Source: QQUJ01 sp050287605
GTDB taxonomy: Bacteria; Pseudomonadota; Gammaproteobacteria; QQUJ01
Reading direction: 5' to 3'
Assembly: GCA_050287605.1 (NCBI GenBank)
Contig: JBNKCG010000088.1
Location: forward strand, 1 to 64,000
DNA: 64,000 nucleotides
The translations under genes were made by a program, and so were the position numbers. Of the stretch, positions 17,329 to 25,036 are shown in pieces (position 1 is the stretch's first letter; the number at the start of each line of letters is the position of its first letter). Below the pieces are notes generated by a model. That model searched no databases and had not been told where the DNA came from. It saw nothing but the letters and a program-made list of their open reading frames with translations.

Positions 17329-17955
17329 ATGAGCGACGCGCTGGAATACCTGCTGGCCGCCCGCCCCGATGCCATCAAACCCTATTTCAAATTCCTCAAG
17401 GAATCGGGTAGGCACCTCGACACCCGCACCCGGGATCTGATCTCGGTGATCTCCAAGGTTCACGTGCAGACCGAACGCGGCTTCCGGCAATACTTGTCGC
17501 GCGCCCTGCGTAACGGCGCCTCGGCGGATGAGGTGGTCGACGCACTGCTGATGGCCTTCCCTATCCTGGGTCTGGCAAAGATCAACTGGGCGGTGGACAT
17601 CCTGCTGGACATGGACATCCCCGAGTTCCGGCCCGAGAATCTGGGGTCCGAGGCACATTGGCGCGAGGTGGCATCGCTGGACGCCGTTGCCGACGGCGAG
17701 ACGCGACTGTTCGATTGCGACGGGCGCCACCTGTTCGTCCACCGCGCTGGCGGAGAGTACCGCGTCTACGACAGCCGCTGCCCGCACCAGGTGACCGACA
17801 TCCCCAACCTGGCGCTGGAGGGAACCACCCTGACCTGCCCCAAACACCAGTGGCAGTTCGACGTCACCAGCGGCGAATGCATTGCCAAAGGCAACCACCC
17901 CCTCAAGCAGTTCGACACCAAGACCGAAAACGGGAGGCTGTACGCCTGGTGGTGA
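17329..17955 (+). CDS. Carboxymuconolactone-decarboxylase-like domain fused to a Rieske [2Fe-2S] domain
   Basis: A 208-residue two-domain protein. Residues about 1-95 resemble the CMD/AhpD helical fold (TRTRDLISVISKVHVQTERGFRQYL, then GASADEVVDALLMAFPILGLAKI). The cysteine pair that gives AhpD its peroxidase activity is absent; the expected segment reads KVHVQTERG. Residues about 105-208 are a small Rieske ferredoxin with both cluster motifs, CPHQ and CPKHQW, as in dioxygenase ferredoxins. AAGGAG lies 9 bases before the ATG. An FNR-like box upstream suggests low-oxygen expression. The sequence suggests a redox carrier tethered to an oligomeric scaffold; no oxygenase partner is adjacent. The role is unknown. 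Confidence 0.8.
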   Translation: MSDALEYLLAARPDAIKPYFKFLKESGRHLDTRTRDLISVISKVHVQTERGFRQYLSRALRNGASADEVVDALLMAFPILGLAKINWAVDILLDMDIPEFRPENLGSEAHWREVASLDAVADGETRLFDCDGRHLFVHRAGGEYRVYDSRCPHQVTDIPNLALEGTTLTCPKHQWQFDVTSGECIAKGNHPLKQFDTKTENGRLYAWW

Positions 17956-18054
17956 CGGCAGCGTCGCCGAAGCCCCGAATCACGGACCCCTGCCACCCGT
18001 AGCCTGCGCAAATCCGGCTTGTATGCTTCACCCGGACTGCTAAGCTGTTGAACT

Positions 18055-18091
18055 GCGGAGGGAAGCCCCCCCGCAAGGGTCTCCCCTCCGC
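18055..18091 (+). repeat. GC-rich leader hairpin
   Basis: GCGGAGGG (18055-18062) pairs with CCCTCCGC (18084-18091) just ahead of the FAD-oxidase gene. It may be a leader structure or a terminator for the gene before. I see no riboswitch signature. Confidence 0.35.
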
Positions 18092-18125
18092 ATTCCCGCA
18101 GACTCGCGAAAAGGTGGCGCACGCC

Positions 18126-19541
18126 GTGAACAGCGATCCCAACGCCGGCCTCCCAGCAACCCTGGAGGAACTTTCCGCCCTGCTGGGCGAACGCCTGAAT
18201 ACCAGCGAACCGGTACGCCACCATCACGGCCAGGACGAATCCAGCTTTCCGCCGACGCCGCCAGATGCCGTGGTCACGCCCCACACCACCGCAGAAGTCG
18301 CGGAGATCGCGCGTATCTGCAGCCGCCACCGTGTGCCCATCATCCCCTACGGCGTGGGTACATCGGTGGAGGGCCACATCCACGCCCTGCACGGCGGCAT
18401 CTGCATCGACCTGGGCACGATGAATCAGGTGCTGCGCGTCAGCAGCGACGACATGGACTGCACCGTGCAGGCCGGCGTCACCCGCAACCAGCTCAACAGC
18501 TACCTACGCGATACCGGGCTGTTCTTTCCCGTCGATCCGGGCGCCGACGCCACCCTGGGCGGCATGGCCGCCACGCGTGCTTCGGGCACCAACGCGGTGC
18601 GCTACGGCACCATGCGCGAAAACGTGCTGGGGCTGACCGTGGTGCTGGCCGATGGACGCGTCATCCACACCGGCAGCCGGGCGCGCAAATCCTCGGCCGG
18701 CTACGACCTCACCCACCTGTTCGTCGGTTCGGAAGGCACGCTGGGCATCATCACCGAGGTGACGCTGCGTATCCATCCGGTACAGGAGGCGATCCTGGCG
18801 GCGGTCTGTTCGTTCCCCAACGTTCACGACGCGGTAACCACCGTCATCGAAACTATCCAGGCCGGCGTGCCCATCGCCCGCATCGAACTGCTCGATGCGC
18901 TGCAGATCAAGGCGGTCAACCTCTACTCCAAGACCGACTACCCGGAACAGCCGCACCTGTTTTTGGAGTTTCAGGGCACGCAGCAGGGCGTCACCGAACA
19001 GGTGACGACGGTACAGGAGTTCGCGCACGCCAACGGCGGCAACGATTTTCAGTGGTCGGTGCAAGCGGAGGAACGCAACCGCCTGTGGCACGCACGGCAC
19101 ACCGCCTACATGGCGGCGCTACAGCTTCGCCCGGGAAGCCGCGCCGTTGCCACCGATGTCTGCGTACCCATCTCGCGACTGGCCGAATGCATCGACGAAA
19201 CCCAGCGCGATATCGATGCCTCGTTTCTCCCCATCCCCATTCTCGGTCACGTCGGCGACGGCAATTTTCACCTCGTCATCCTCATCGACCCCGACAGCGA
19301 AGCGGACCGCGTCGAAGCCAACCGCATCAACCACCGCTTGGTGCAGCGAGCCCTGGCCATGGGCGGAACCTGCACCGGCGAACACGGCATCGGCCGCGGC
19401 AAGCGCGAGTACCTGGTGGAAGAACACGGACCCGCCGTGGCGGTGATGCACGACATCAAACGCACGCTCGATCCGCTCAATCTACTCAACCCGGGAAAGA
19501 TCTTTCTCGACGCCGCCCCCGGTGGCGCCAATCCACCCTAA
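18126..19541 (+). CDS. FAD-linked oxidase, D-lactate dehydrogenase/glycolate oxidase GlcD type
   Basis: About 471 residues, the usual length of the cytochrome-linked D-lactate dehydrogenase/GlcD family. The PCMH-type FAD-binding domain shows IIPYGVGTSVEGH, VQAGVTRNQLNSYL, FFPVDPGADATLGGMAATRASG and LFVGSEGTLGIITEVTLRIHP. The C-terminal FAD-oxidase domain shows PILGHVGDGNFHLVI and GGTCTGEHGIGRGKREYL, then LDPLNLLNPGKIF. It would oxidise a 2-hydroxy acid with electrons going to quinone or cytochrome. GTG 18126 was chosen for its upstream AAGGTGG; a TTG at 18048 would add 26 residues that look non-coding. No iron-sulfur partner (GlcF) is adjacent, so single-subunit D-lactate dehydrogenase is more likely than GlcDEF. 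Confidence 0.87.
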   Translation: MNSDPNAGLPATLEELSALLGERLNTSEPVRHHHGQDESSFPPTPPDAVVTPHTTAEVAEIARICSRHRVPIIPYGVGTSVEGHIHALHGGICIDLGTMNQVLRVSSDDMDCTVQAGVTRNQLNSYLRDTGLFFPVDPGADATLGGMAATRASGTNAVRYGTMRENVLGLTVVLADGRVIHTGSRARKSSAGYDLTHLFVGSEGTLGIITEVTLRIHPVQEAILAAVCSFPNVHDAVTTVIETIQAGVPIARIELLDALQIKAVNLYSKTDYPEQPHLFLEFQGTQQGVTEQVTTVQEFAHANGGNDFQWSVQAEERNRLWHARHTAYMAALQLRPGSRAVATDVCVPISRLAECIDETQRDIDASFLPIPILGHVGDGNFHLVILIDPDSEADRVEANRINHRLVQRALAMGGTCTGEHGIGRGKREYLVEEHGPAVAVMHDIKRTLDPLNLLNPGKIFLDAAPGGANPP

Positions 19542-19766
19542 TCCGCCTCTTATCATTACGATAACAATTTGCAATTATCGTTGATGCTCCGCCCCGCTTA
19601 GACTCCGGGTTCAACACATATCGCATGTAGGGGAATAGCGGCCTCCCCATGGGCCGTGCAACACCACTCGAGGCCCTACGACACCCCTGACATGCATAAG
19701 AGCGGTGATTCCTGATACCGCCGCCGCAAGGACGGTTCCGTTTTCAATCGTCAGGAGGAGCACAGC

Positions 19767-20093
19767 ATGACCCAGATCGAATACCTCACCGTCGGCCAGT
19801 ACGACTTCTTCGAAAAAGTGGAGATCGGCGACGACGGCCATTTCGTCATCGAATCCGGCTCGTACAAGAACAAACGGCCGCGCACCGGCTCGCTCACCTC
19901 CGAGCATCGTCAGGCATTGGATCGTCTGGTGGAAGACCTGCCCCAGGACTTCAACAACGTCCACGGCGATCGCTCCTTCGCCGCCCGCCTCACGGTCAAC
20001 GGCAAGCGCGGACGGCGCGAGTTCTGGATCCATCCCAGCGCGGATCGTCCCGCCGCCCTCGGTCAGCTGGTGAATTTCATCCGCGAGCTCTGA
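19767..20093 (+). CDS. Small protein of unknown function
   Basis: A 108-residue soluble protein that I do not recognise. A strong ribosome site (AGGAGGAG) precedes the ATG and a strong terminator follows, so the gene is very likely real and monocistronic. It has no signal peptide, membrane helix or cysteine. The first half is rich in Asp, Glu and Phe, the second half is basic (KNKRPRTG, NGKRGRREFW). The pattern of short strands followed by a C-terminal helix (ALGQLVNFIREL) suggests a compact alpha/beta fold. Confidence 0.7.
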   Translation: MTQIEYLTVGQYDFFEKVEIGDDGHFVIESGSYKNKRPRTGSLTSEHRQALDRLVEDLPQDFNNVHGDRSFAARLTVNGKRGRREFWIHPSADRPAALGQLVNFIREL

Positions 20094-20165
20094 CAGGAGC
20101 CCGCCAACCGTTCCCCACCCAGGGCTGAGGACGTACCGCGCAATCGTCCACATCACTGCAGCCTG

Positions 20166-20194
20166 GCGGTGGCCTCGTGCCACCGCTTTTTTTT
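20166..20194 (+). terminator. Rho-independent terminator after the 108-residue gene
   Basis: GCGGTGGC (20166-20173), loop CTCGT, GCCACCGC (20179-20186), then eight T. A strong terminator, 72 bases after the gene's stop. Confidence 0.9.
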
Positions 20195-20212
20195 ATCTGG
20201 CGGATCGCGCGG

Positions 20213-20842
20213 CTATTCCGCCAACGGATACCCGGGCATCAGTTGGTAAGGATGGACCCAGCCCGGCAGCGCCTGGATCCGCTCCAACCAACCCCCAACG
20301 GCGGGGAATTCAGTGAAGTCGACGCCGATCTCCTCCGGCCAGTAGAGGTAGCCGCACAGGGAAAAATCGGCAATGGTGGGACGATCCCCCAGCGTGAAGA
20401 GGCGCTCCTGCAGGTGCCGTTCCAGTATCGTCAGTGCACCGCGCATGCGCGCTTCCAAGAACTCGGTAACGGGCGTCTGCCCCACGTTTTTGAACACGCG
20501 CAGAAAACGCAGCGTGGCCGTATAGCTGGTCAGCTTGTGGTTGTCGAACAGCAGCCAGCGCAGGATCTCGCGCCGCTGCGCCTCGTCCTCCCAGCCGAAG
20601 CGACCAAAATGCGCGGCGAGGTAATCAAGGATAACGCCCGATTGGCTGAGGTGGTGGGCGCCATGCCACAGCACCGGCACCTCGCCCATCTCGTTGATCT
20701 CGCGAAACGCCTCAGTGTCGGTCTCGCCGTGAAAGAAGTCGACGAAGCGCGGCTGCCAGTCGGCAGCACACAGATTCAGCATCAACGCCGCCTTGTAGGC
20801 ATTGCCCGACTGGGCAAAGCAGTACAGTGTGAATTCTGACAC
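20213..20842 (-). CDS. Glutathione S-transferase family protein
   Basis: About 209 residues with the two-domain GST layout. The N-terminal thioredoxin-like part reads FTLYCFAQSGNAYKAALMLNL, with INEMGEVPVLWHGAHHLSQSGVILDYLAAHFG containing the cis-Pro (VPVL) and the Ser-Gly pair that binds the gamma-glutamyl group. The all-helical C-terminal part has the GDRPTIADFSLCGYLYWP motif (N-capping box and Asp). GTG 20842 was chosen because GGGAG lies 7 bases upstream; an earlier GTG at 20872 is possible. The substrate is unknown. It converges with the small gene at 19767 and appears to be on its own. Confidence 0.85.
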   Translation of the reverse strand: MSEFTLYCFAQSGNAYKAALMLNLCAADWQPRFVDFFHGETDTEAFREINEMGEVPVLWHGAHHLSQSGVILDYLAAHFGRFGWEDEAQRREILRWLLFDNHKLTSYTATLRFLRVFKNVGQTPVTEFLEARMRGALTILERHLQERLFTLGDRPTIADFSLCGYLYWPEEIGVDFTEFPAVGGWLERIQALPGWVHPYQLMPGYPLAE

Positions 20843-20948
20843 CCGCTGGCTCCCCCCGTTGTGTGTAGTCACGCGACGATACGCCGCAACTTTGCCGCAG
20901 CGCCCACCGTTACCGTTACAAGACTAGCTCGCACGCAGGGTCATTGCG

Positions 20949-20990
20949 AAAAAAACCCGCGTCCCCGGCACAGTAGCCGGAGATCGCGGG
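20949..20990 (-). terminator. Rho-independent terminator of the bcr/gcdH operon
   Basis: On the minus strand ACCCGCGA...CCGGC, a 6-base loop, GCCGG...CGCGGGT is followed by a run of seven T (A at 20949-20955 on the plus strand). It lies 48 bases after the gcdH stop and ends the long minus-strand aromatic operon. Confidence 0.88.
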
Positions 20991-21038
20991 TGTGGGTCAG
21001 AGCGCAGAGGAGTTTGAGCCCAAAACCGATTCAGCAGA

Positions 21039-22265
21039 TCACCCGGTGAAGGCCTGCAGCCCGGTCTGGGCGCGACCGAGTATCAGTGCGTGCACGTCGT
21101 GCGTGCCTTCGTAGGTGTTGACCGCTTCGAGATTCATGACGTGACGGATAACGTGAAATTCATCCGCAATGCCGTTGCCGCCGTGCATGTCGCGCGCAAT
21201 ACGGGCAATCTCCAGCGACTTGCCGCAGTTGTTGCGCTTGAGCAGTGAGATCGCCTCCGGGGCCGCCTTGCCCTGGTCGAACAGACGACCCAGCTGCAGG
21301 CAGGCGTGCAGGCCCAGCGTGATTTCGGTCTGCATGTCGGCCAGCTTCTTCTGTACCAGCTGGGTGGCTGCCAGCGGGCGACCGAACTGCTCGCGGTCCA
21401 GGGTGTACTGGCGCGCGGCATGCCAACAGAATTCTGCGGCGCCGAGACTGCCCCAGGCGATGCCGTAACGGGCGCGGTTGAGGCAGCCAAAGGGACCCTT
21501 GAGCCCCTTCACGTTGGGCAGGAGGTTCTCTTCCGGTATTTCCACTTCGTCCATCACGATCTCGCCGGTGATAGAGGCGCGTAGCGAAAACTTGCCTTCG
21601 ATCTTGGGGGCGCTCAGCCCCTTCATGCCCTTTTCCAGCACGAAGCCGCGAATCTCCCCCTCGTCGTCCTTGGCCCACACCACGAAGACATCGGCGATGG
21701 GCGAGTTGGTGATCCACATCTTGGAACCACTCAGTACGTAACCTCCGTCCACCTTGCGCGCGCGGGTGCGCATCTGCGACGGGTTGGAACCGGCGTTGGG
21801 TTCGGTGAGACCGAAACAGCCCACTTGTTCGCCGGTGGCCAGTCGCGGCAGATACTTGTTGCGCTGTTCTTCGGTACCGTAGGCGTAGATCGGATACATG
21901 ACCAGGCTGGATTGCACGCTCATGGCCGAGCGGTACCCGCTGTCGACGCGCTCCACTTCGCGCGCGACGAGTCCGTAGCAGACGTAGTTGACGCCCGCGC
22001 AACCGTACTCTTCGGGTAGTGTCGACCCCAGGAAACCCAGCTCGCCCAGCTCGTTCATGATCTCGCGATCGAAGCGCTCTTCGCGGTTGGCCAGCAACAC
22101 GCGCGGCATCAGCTTCTCCTGGCAGTAGGCGTAGGCCGCTTCCTGCACCATGCGCTCTTCCTCGCTGAGCTGCTCGGACAGCAGCAACGGATCCTGCCAG
22201 TCGAAAACCGGCCGACTGGATTTTGCCGGCGACTGATTCTGTACGCTTTGAGTGGTTGCGCTCAT
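21039..22265 (-). CDS. gcdH: Glutaryl-CoA dehydrogenase
   Basis: A 408-residue acyl-CoA dehydrogenase. FAD- and substrate-binding segments are CFGLTEPNAGSNPSQMRTRA, KMWITNSPIADVFVVWAK and LDREQFGRPLAATQLVQKKLADM. The catalytic Glu sits in NTYEGTHDVHALILGRAQTG, the form found in glutaryl-CoA dehydrogenases rather than short-chain enzymes. It converts glutaryl-CoA to crotonyl-CoA and CO2, a late step of anaerobic benzoyl-CoA degradation, which fits its place at the end of the bcr operon. ATG 22265 has GGAG 9 bases upstream. A 133-base gap with an inverted repeat separates it from the SDR gene, so it may also have its own promoter. Confidence 0.9.
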   Translation of the reverse strand: MSATTQSVQNQSPAKSSRPVFDWQDPLLLSEQLSEEERMVQEAAYAYCQEKLMPRVLLANREERFDREIMNELGELGFLGSTLPEEYGCAGVNYVCYGLVAREVERVDSGYRSAMSVQSSLVMYPIYAYGTEEQRNKYLPRLATGEQVGCFGLTEPNAGSNPSQMRTRARKVDGGYVLSGSKMWITNSPIADVFVVWAKDDEGEIRGFVLEKGMKGLSAPKIEGKFSLRASITGEIVMDEVEIPEENLLPNVKGLKGPFGCLNRARYGIAWGSLGAAEFCWHAARQYTLDREQFGRPLAATQLVQKKLADMQTEITLGLHACLQLGRLFDQGKAAPEAISLLKRNNCGKSLEIARIARDMHGGNGIADEFHVIRHVMNLEAVNTYEGTHDVHALILGRAQTGLQAFTG

Positions 22266-22292
22266 TGATCGGTGCTCCAATTGATAAAGGGA

Positions 22293-22383
22293 TCAACGCA
22301 AAGAGGGGGAACGGCACGATACCCCTGATCCAGATTCGTAGGTCTGAAAATTCCTATCGCCCACATCCCCATCTCTGCGTTGA
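22293..22383 (-). repeat. Imperfect 17-bp inverted repeat between the SDR gene and gcdH
   Basis: Plus-strand positions 22293-22309 (TCAACGCAAAGAGGGGG) and 22367-22383 (CCCCATCTCTGCGTTGA) pair at 14 of 17 positions. In the mRNA it would form a large stem before gcdH, possibly a processing or partial termination site. Confidence 0.4.
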
Positions 22384-22398
22384 AAATCGTCTGTGAGT

Positions 22399-23118
22399 TC
22401 AAATGTACTGACCGGCATCGACACGTATCACTTCACCGGTGATCATGCGGGCGGCGTCGGAAAGCAAAAACACCACGGCATTGGCGATATCCTGCGGCAG
22501 CGCCAGCGCGTTCAACAACGTCTCTGCCAGCGCCCGGTCGAGGATCTCCTGCGGCAGCTGCATTGCCATATCAGTCAACACCATACCCGGCGCGACGGCG
22601 TTGACGGTCACGCCCTTGGACCCCAGTTCGCGCGCCGCCGTCTTGGTCAGGCCGATCATGCCCGCTTTGGCGGCAGTGTAGTTGGCCTGGCCGAACTTGC
22701 CGCGGATACCGTTGATGGAGGTGATGTTGACGATACGCCCGCTGCCGGCCTCGCGCTGACGCGGGGCCAATGCGCGCATCATGTTGAACGTGCCGGTGAG
22801 GTTAACGTCGATGACCGCCCGCCACTCATCGTCCGACATCTTCTGCAGACTGCGATCGCGGGTGATACCGGCGTTGTTGACCAACATGGTGACGCTACCA
22901 GGGAGCTGCGCCACCGCGGCGTTGACACTGCCGGCATCGGCAATATCCACGGCGTGAAACCGTGCACCGGTCGCTTCCAGCTCGGGCGAGGACTCGCGAT
23001 CGAAAGCATGAACCTCGACGCCATGCTCGCGCAACGCCTTGACGATAGCCAGCCCGATACCGCGCGCGCCACCCGTCACCACGGCGCCGCGTCCGCCGAA
23101 TTGGAGAAACGAGGCCAT
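22399..23118 (-). CDS. Short-chain dehydrogenase/reductase (3-hydroxyacyl-CoA type candidate)
   Basis: A 239-residue classical SDR. The NAD(P)-binding TGGARGIG (about residue 15), NNAG (about 81), catalytic Ser in NITSINGIRG, and YTAAK (about 148) are all intact. The Asp at the end of the second strand (AFDRESS) favours NAD over NADP. It resembles FabG-type ketoacyl reductases. Between bcr genes and gcdH, a natural job is NAD-dependent oxidation of 3-hydroxypimelyl-CoA to the 3-oxo compound, which is needed between Oah and glutaryl-CoA; that is inference from position. It starts 6 bases after the second acetyltransferase gene, so it is in the same operon. Confidence 0.85.
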   Translation of the reverse strand: MASFLQFGGRGAVVTGGARGIGLAIVKALREHGVEVHAFDRESSPELEATGARFHAVDIADAGSVNAAVAQLPGSVTMLVNNAGITRDRSLQKMSDDEWRAVIDVNLTGTFNMMRALAPRQREAGSGRIVNITSINGIRGKFGQANYTAAKAGMIGLTKTAARELGSKGVTVNAVAPGMVLTDMAMQLPQEILDRALAETLLNALALPQDIANAVVFLLSDAARMITGEVIRVDAGQYI

Positions 23119-23124
23119 CCCCGT

Positions 23125-23673
23125 TCAGCCCGCGCGACGGCGCACGAAGGCGAGACGTTGCCCCGGTTTGAAACCGCAACGGTCAAGAAACGCCAGCAGC
23201 CCGAAATTGTTCCACTCCACCTCGGTGCGCACCGACTCGACGCGCAGGCTGGAGAGGTTGATCAGCAGCTGCGACAGCATCGCCTGGCCCACACCCTGAC
23301 CCTTATAGGCAGGATCCACACCCAGGGTATCGATGACCGCCTCCGCCGCGGTTCGGCCGAACTCGCCGTAGTCGACGCGCGCCATGAGAAAACCCGCCAC
23401 CTCACCCTGCATCTCGGCCACCACGGACATACGGACGCCGGAGCCGTTGATCGCCTCGTCGACTTTGCGCCGATAGTAGTTGGTGCGGTCGCGGCCGGTG
23501 ATGCGACGATCCACGCGGATGAGTGCGCTGAGATCACCCTCGGTCAGCGAGCGCACCGGGATCATGTCGCGCGACAACGCCTGATAGTCGTCCGCCATGG
23601 GGTCGCTGTAGTTGGGCTCCTCCGAGAACTGGGCGATCATCTCGGGTGTGCTTTGAGAGTTGTGTTTGTTCAT
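23125..23673 (-). CDS. GNAT-family N-acetyltransferase (second of a pair)
   Basis: A 182-residue GNAT protein. The fold signature VIDTLGVDPAYKGQGVGQAMLSQL carries the acetyl-CoA pyrophosphate-binding loop (GQGVG), preceded by AEMQGEVAGFLMARVDYGEFG and followed by TEVEWNNFGLLAFLDRCGF. It is clearly related to the next gene upstream (shared GEFG and AVxD..GV.P pattern), so the two are paralogues. It has an N-terminal extension of about 35 residues. It lies 9 bases after the first GNAT gene and 6 bases before the SDR gene, inside the benzoyl-CoA operon. Acetylation of pathway enzymes or of amino-aromatic by-products are both possible. Confidence 0.83.
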   Translation of the reverse strand: MNKHNSQSTPEMIAQFSEEPNYSDPMADDYQALSRDMIPVRSLTEGDLSALIRVDRRITGRDRTNYYRRKVDEAINGSGVRMSVVAEMQGEVAGFLMARVDYGEFGRTAAEAVIDTLGVDPAYKGQGVGQAMLSQLLINLSSLRVESVRTEVEWNNFGLLAFLDRCGFKPGQRLAFVRRRAG

Positions 23674-23682
23674 GGCGGCCTC

Positions 23683-24144
23683 CTAAAATTCCACACGCTC
23701 GGCGGGGCGTTCCAGTACCAGCCGCGGCGCCAACTCGAAACCGACGCTGGAGAAGAACTCCGCCAGACCCGGCTGATGCCAGCTCGCCTGGGTGTGCAAC
23801 TCGGCGACCCCGCGTTTTTCCATGATGCGGTCGAGTTCCGCCATCAATTGACGTCCCACACTTTTGCCTTGCTGATCGGGCGCAACGCCGATGGCGTCGA
23901 GCACTGCTACGGGTTCGCGGTGTCCGAACTCACCATCCAGCAGCTGGGCGAACAGAAACCCCACCAGCTGACTGCCGCTAATAGCGGCCAGCGAGATAAA
24001 CGCCTCGGGCTCCTTGGCCTGCAGTTTAAGGCGCTTTTCAAAAAAGCCGCGCCGCGACTCGCCGGAGACCTGCTCATCCAGCACCGCCACCTGATCGAGA
24101 TCGTTGGCCGAGACCGGCCGCAGATCGGTTTTCACCTGTGTCAT
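23683..24144 (-). CDS. GNAT-family N-acetyltransferase (first of a pair)
   Basis: A 153-residue GNAT protein, 22 bases after bcrD. Core segments are LRPVSANDLDQVAVLDEQV, GSQLVGFLFAQLLDGEFGHREP and VLDAIGVAPDQQGKSVGRQLMAELD. Its acetyl-CoA loop reads QQGKSVG, with Ser in place of one glycine of the standard loop. ATG 24144 was chosen; upstream sequence in this frame overlaps bcrD and looks non-coding. It is a paralogue of the following gene. As I recall, Rhodopseudomonas palustris has a GNAT (BadL) in its benzoate cluster that acetylates aminobenzoates; whether these two do the same is unknown. Confidence 0.82.
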   Translation of the reverse strand: MTQVKTDLRPVSANDLDQVAVLDEQVSGESRRGFFEKRLKLQAKEPEAFISLAAISGSQLVGFLFAQLLDGEFGHREPVAVLDAIGVAPDQQGKSVGRQLMAELDRIMEKRGVAELHTQASWHQPGLAEFFSSVGFELAPRLVLERPAERVEF

Positions 24145-24166
24145 GTCCTTCCCCTCCCACACCCGC

Positions 24167-25012
24167 TCAGGAAGCCTTGGGGAGCTGGCCCAGTGCGGCC
24201 AGCTTCTCGTAACGGAACGCGCCCCACAGCGCCGCGCCGATGGCGCCGGCAAACGGCGAATCGGGATGCGACACCGCAGTCAACTTGAGCTTCTGCTCCA
24301 CCAGCGCGTCATTCAACGCCGCCACCAGCCCGGTGTCCAGTGCCAAACCACCCGTCATCATGGTCACACCGTCGCTGCCGGCGCCGATGGCCTTGAGCAG
24401 CTTGGCGAGTCGCCCGGCCATGGATTCGTGAATCCCGCGCAGAATGTTGGCCGCGGAGATACCGCGCGACACCATGTTGATGACGTCGGTCTCGGCCAGC
24501 ACCGCGCAGATGCTCGACACCTTTTCGGGGTCGTCGGCTTGCTGCGACAGCGAGCCGATCTCATCCTGCGAGATGCCCAGGTAACGGGCGATGTTTTCCA
24601 AAAACTGCCCCGAACCCGAGGCGCACTGGCTGGTCATGCGGTAGTTGAGCACCTTGCCCGCCTCGTCGACACGAATGGCGCGACCGTTCAGCGCGCCGAT
24701 GTCCAACACCGACCGTGCGTCGGGCCGCAGATAGATGGCACCGCGCGCGTGGGTGGTCATGGTGTAGAAGTGGCCGGTACGAAACGGCACGTTCTCGCCC
24801 TCGCCGGTGGTGGCGATGTAGTGGATGTCGTCCTTCTCCAGCCCCGTCTCCTGAAGCAGGCTGCCAAAGGCGTTCTCGGCCAGCTCCAGCGGATCGCGCT
24901 GGCGGATGCGGTCGTTGCGCCGCGCCAGCCACTCGCTCTTACCGTCCTCGACCTTGAAGATCACGGTCTTGACGGCGCCCGTTCCAATATCGATTCCCGC
25001 GCTGATGGTCAT
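24167..25012 (-). CDS. bcrD: Benzoyl-CoA reductase, ATPase subunit D
   Basis: A 281-residue subunit of the BcrA/D-HgdC (BadF/BadG) ATPase family. The ATP-binding GIDIGTGAVKTVIF lies at the N-terminus. Conserved cysteines lie in TSQCASGSGQFLENIARYLG and EKVSSICAVLAETDV, where the family shares one [4Fe-4S] cluster between two ATPase subunits. MMTGGLALDTGL is the second phosphate-binding element. It works with BcrA to drive ATP-dependent electron transfer onto benzoyl-CoA. The pairing of a 281- with a 437-residue ATPase subunit matches the Thauera Bcr type better than the Azoarcus Bzd type, where the two are closer in size. Confidence 0.92.
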   Translation of the reverse strand: MTISAGIDIGTGAVKTVIFKVEDGKSEWLARRNDRIRQRDPLELAENAFGSLLQETGLEKDDIHYIATTGEGENVPFRTGHFYTMTTHARGAIYLRPDARSVLDIGALNGRAIRVDEAGKVLNYRMTSQCASGSGQFLENIARYLGISQDEIGSLSQQADDPEKVSSICAVLAETDVINMVSRGISAANILRGIHESMAGRLAKLLKAIGAGSDGVTMMTGGLALDTGLVAALNDALVEQKLKLTAVSHPDSPFAGAIGAALWGAFRYEKLAALGQLPKAS

Positions 25013-25036
25013 ATCGTCTCTCCTCTCGTCTCTCGC

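Noticed and set aside
18055..18091. Leader hairpin before the FAD oxidase as a glycine or other riboswitch
   Set aside because: Only a simple GC stem is present; none of the conserved internal motifs of known riboswitches can be seen.
22281..22296. TTGAT...ATCAA near the gcdH start as an FNR box
   Set aside because: The half-sites are 6 bases apart; FNR/Anr sites need 4.
22393..24288. Long plus-strand open frame opposite the SDR and acetyltransferase genes
   Set aside because: The minus-strand proteins carry intact catalytic motifs and good spacing; the plus-strand translation is His/Gln/Arg-rich without any motif.
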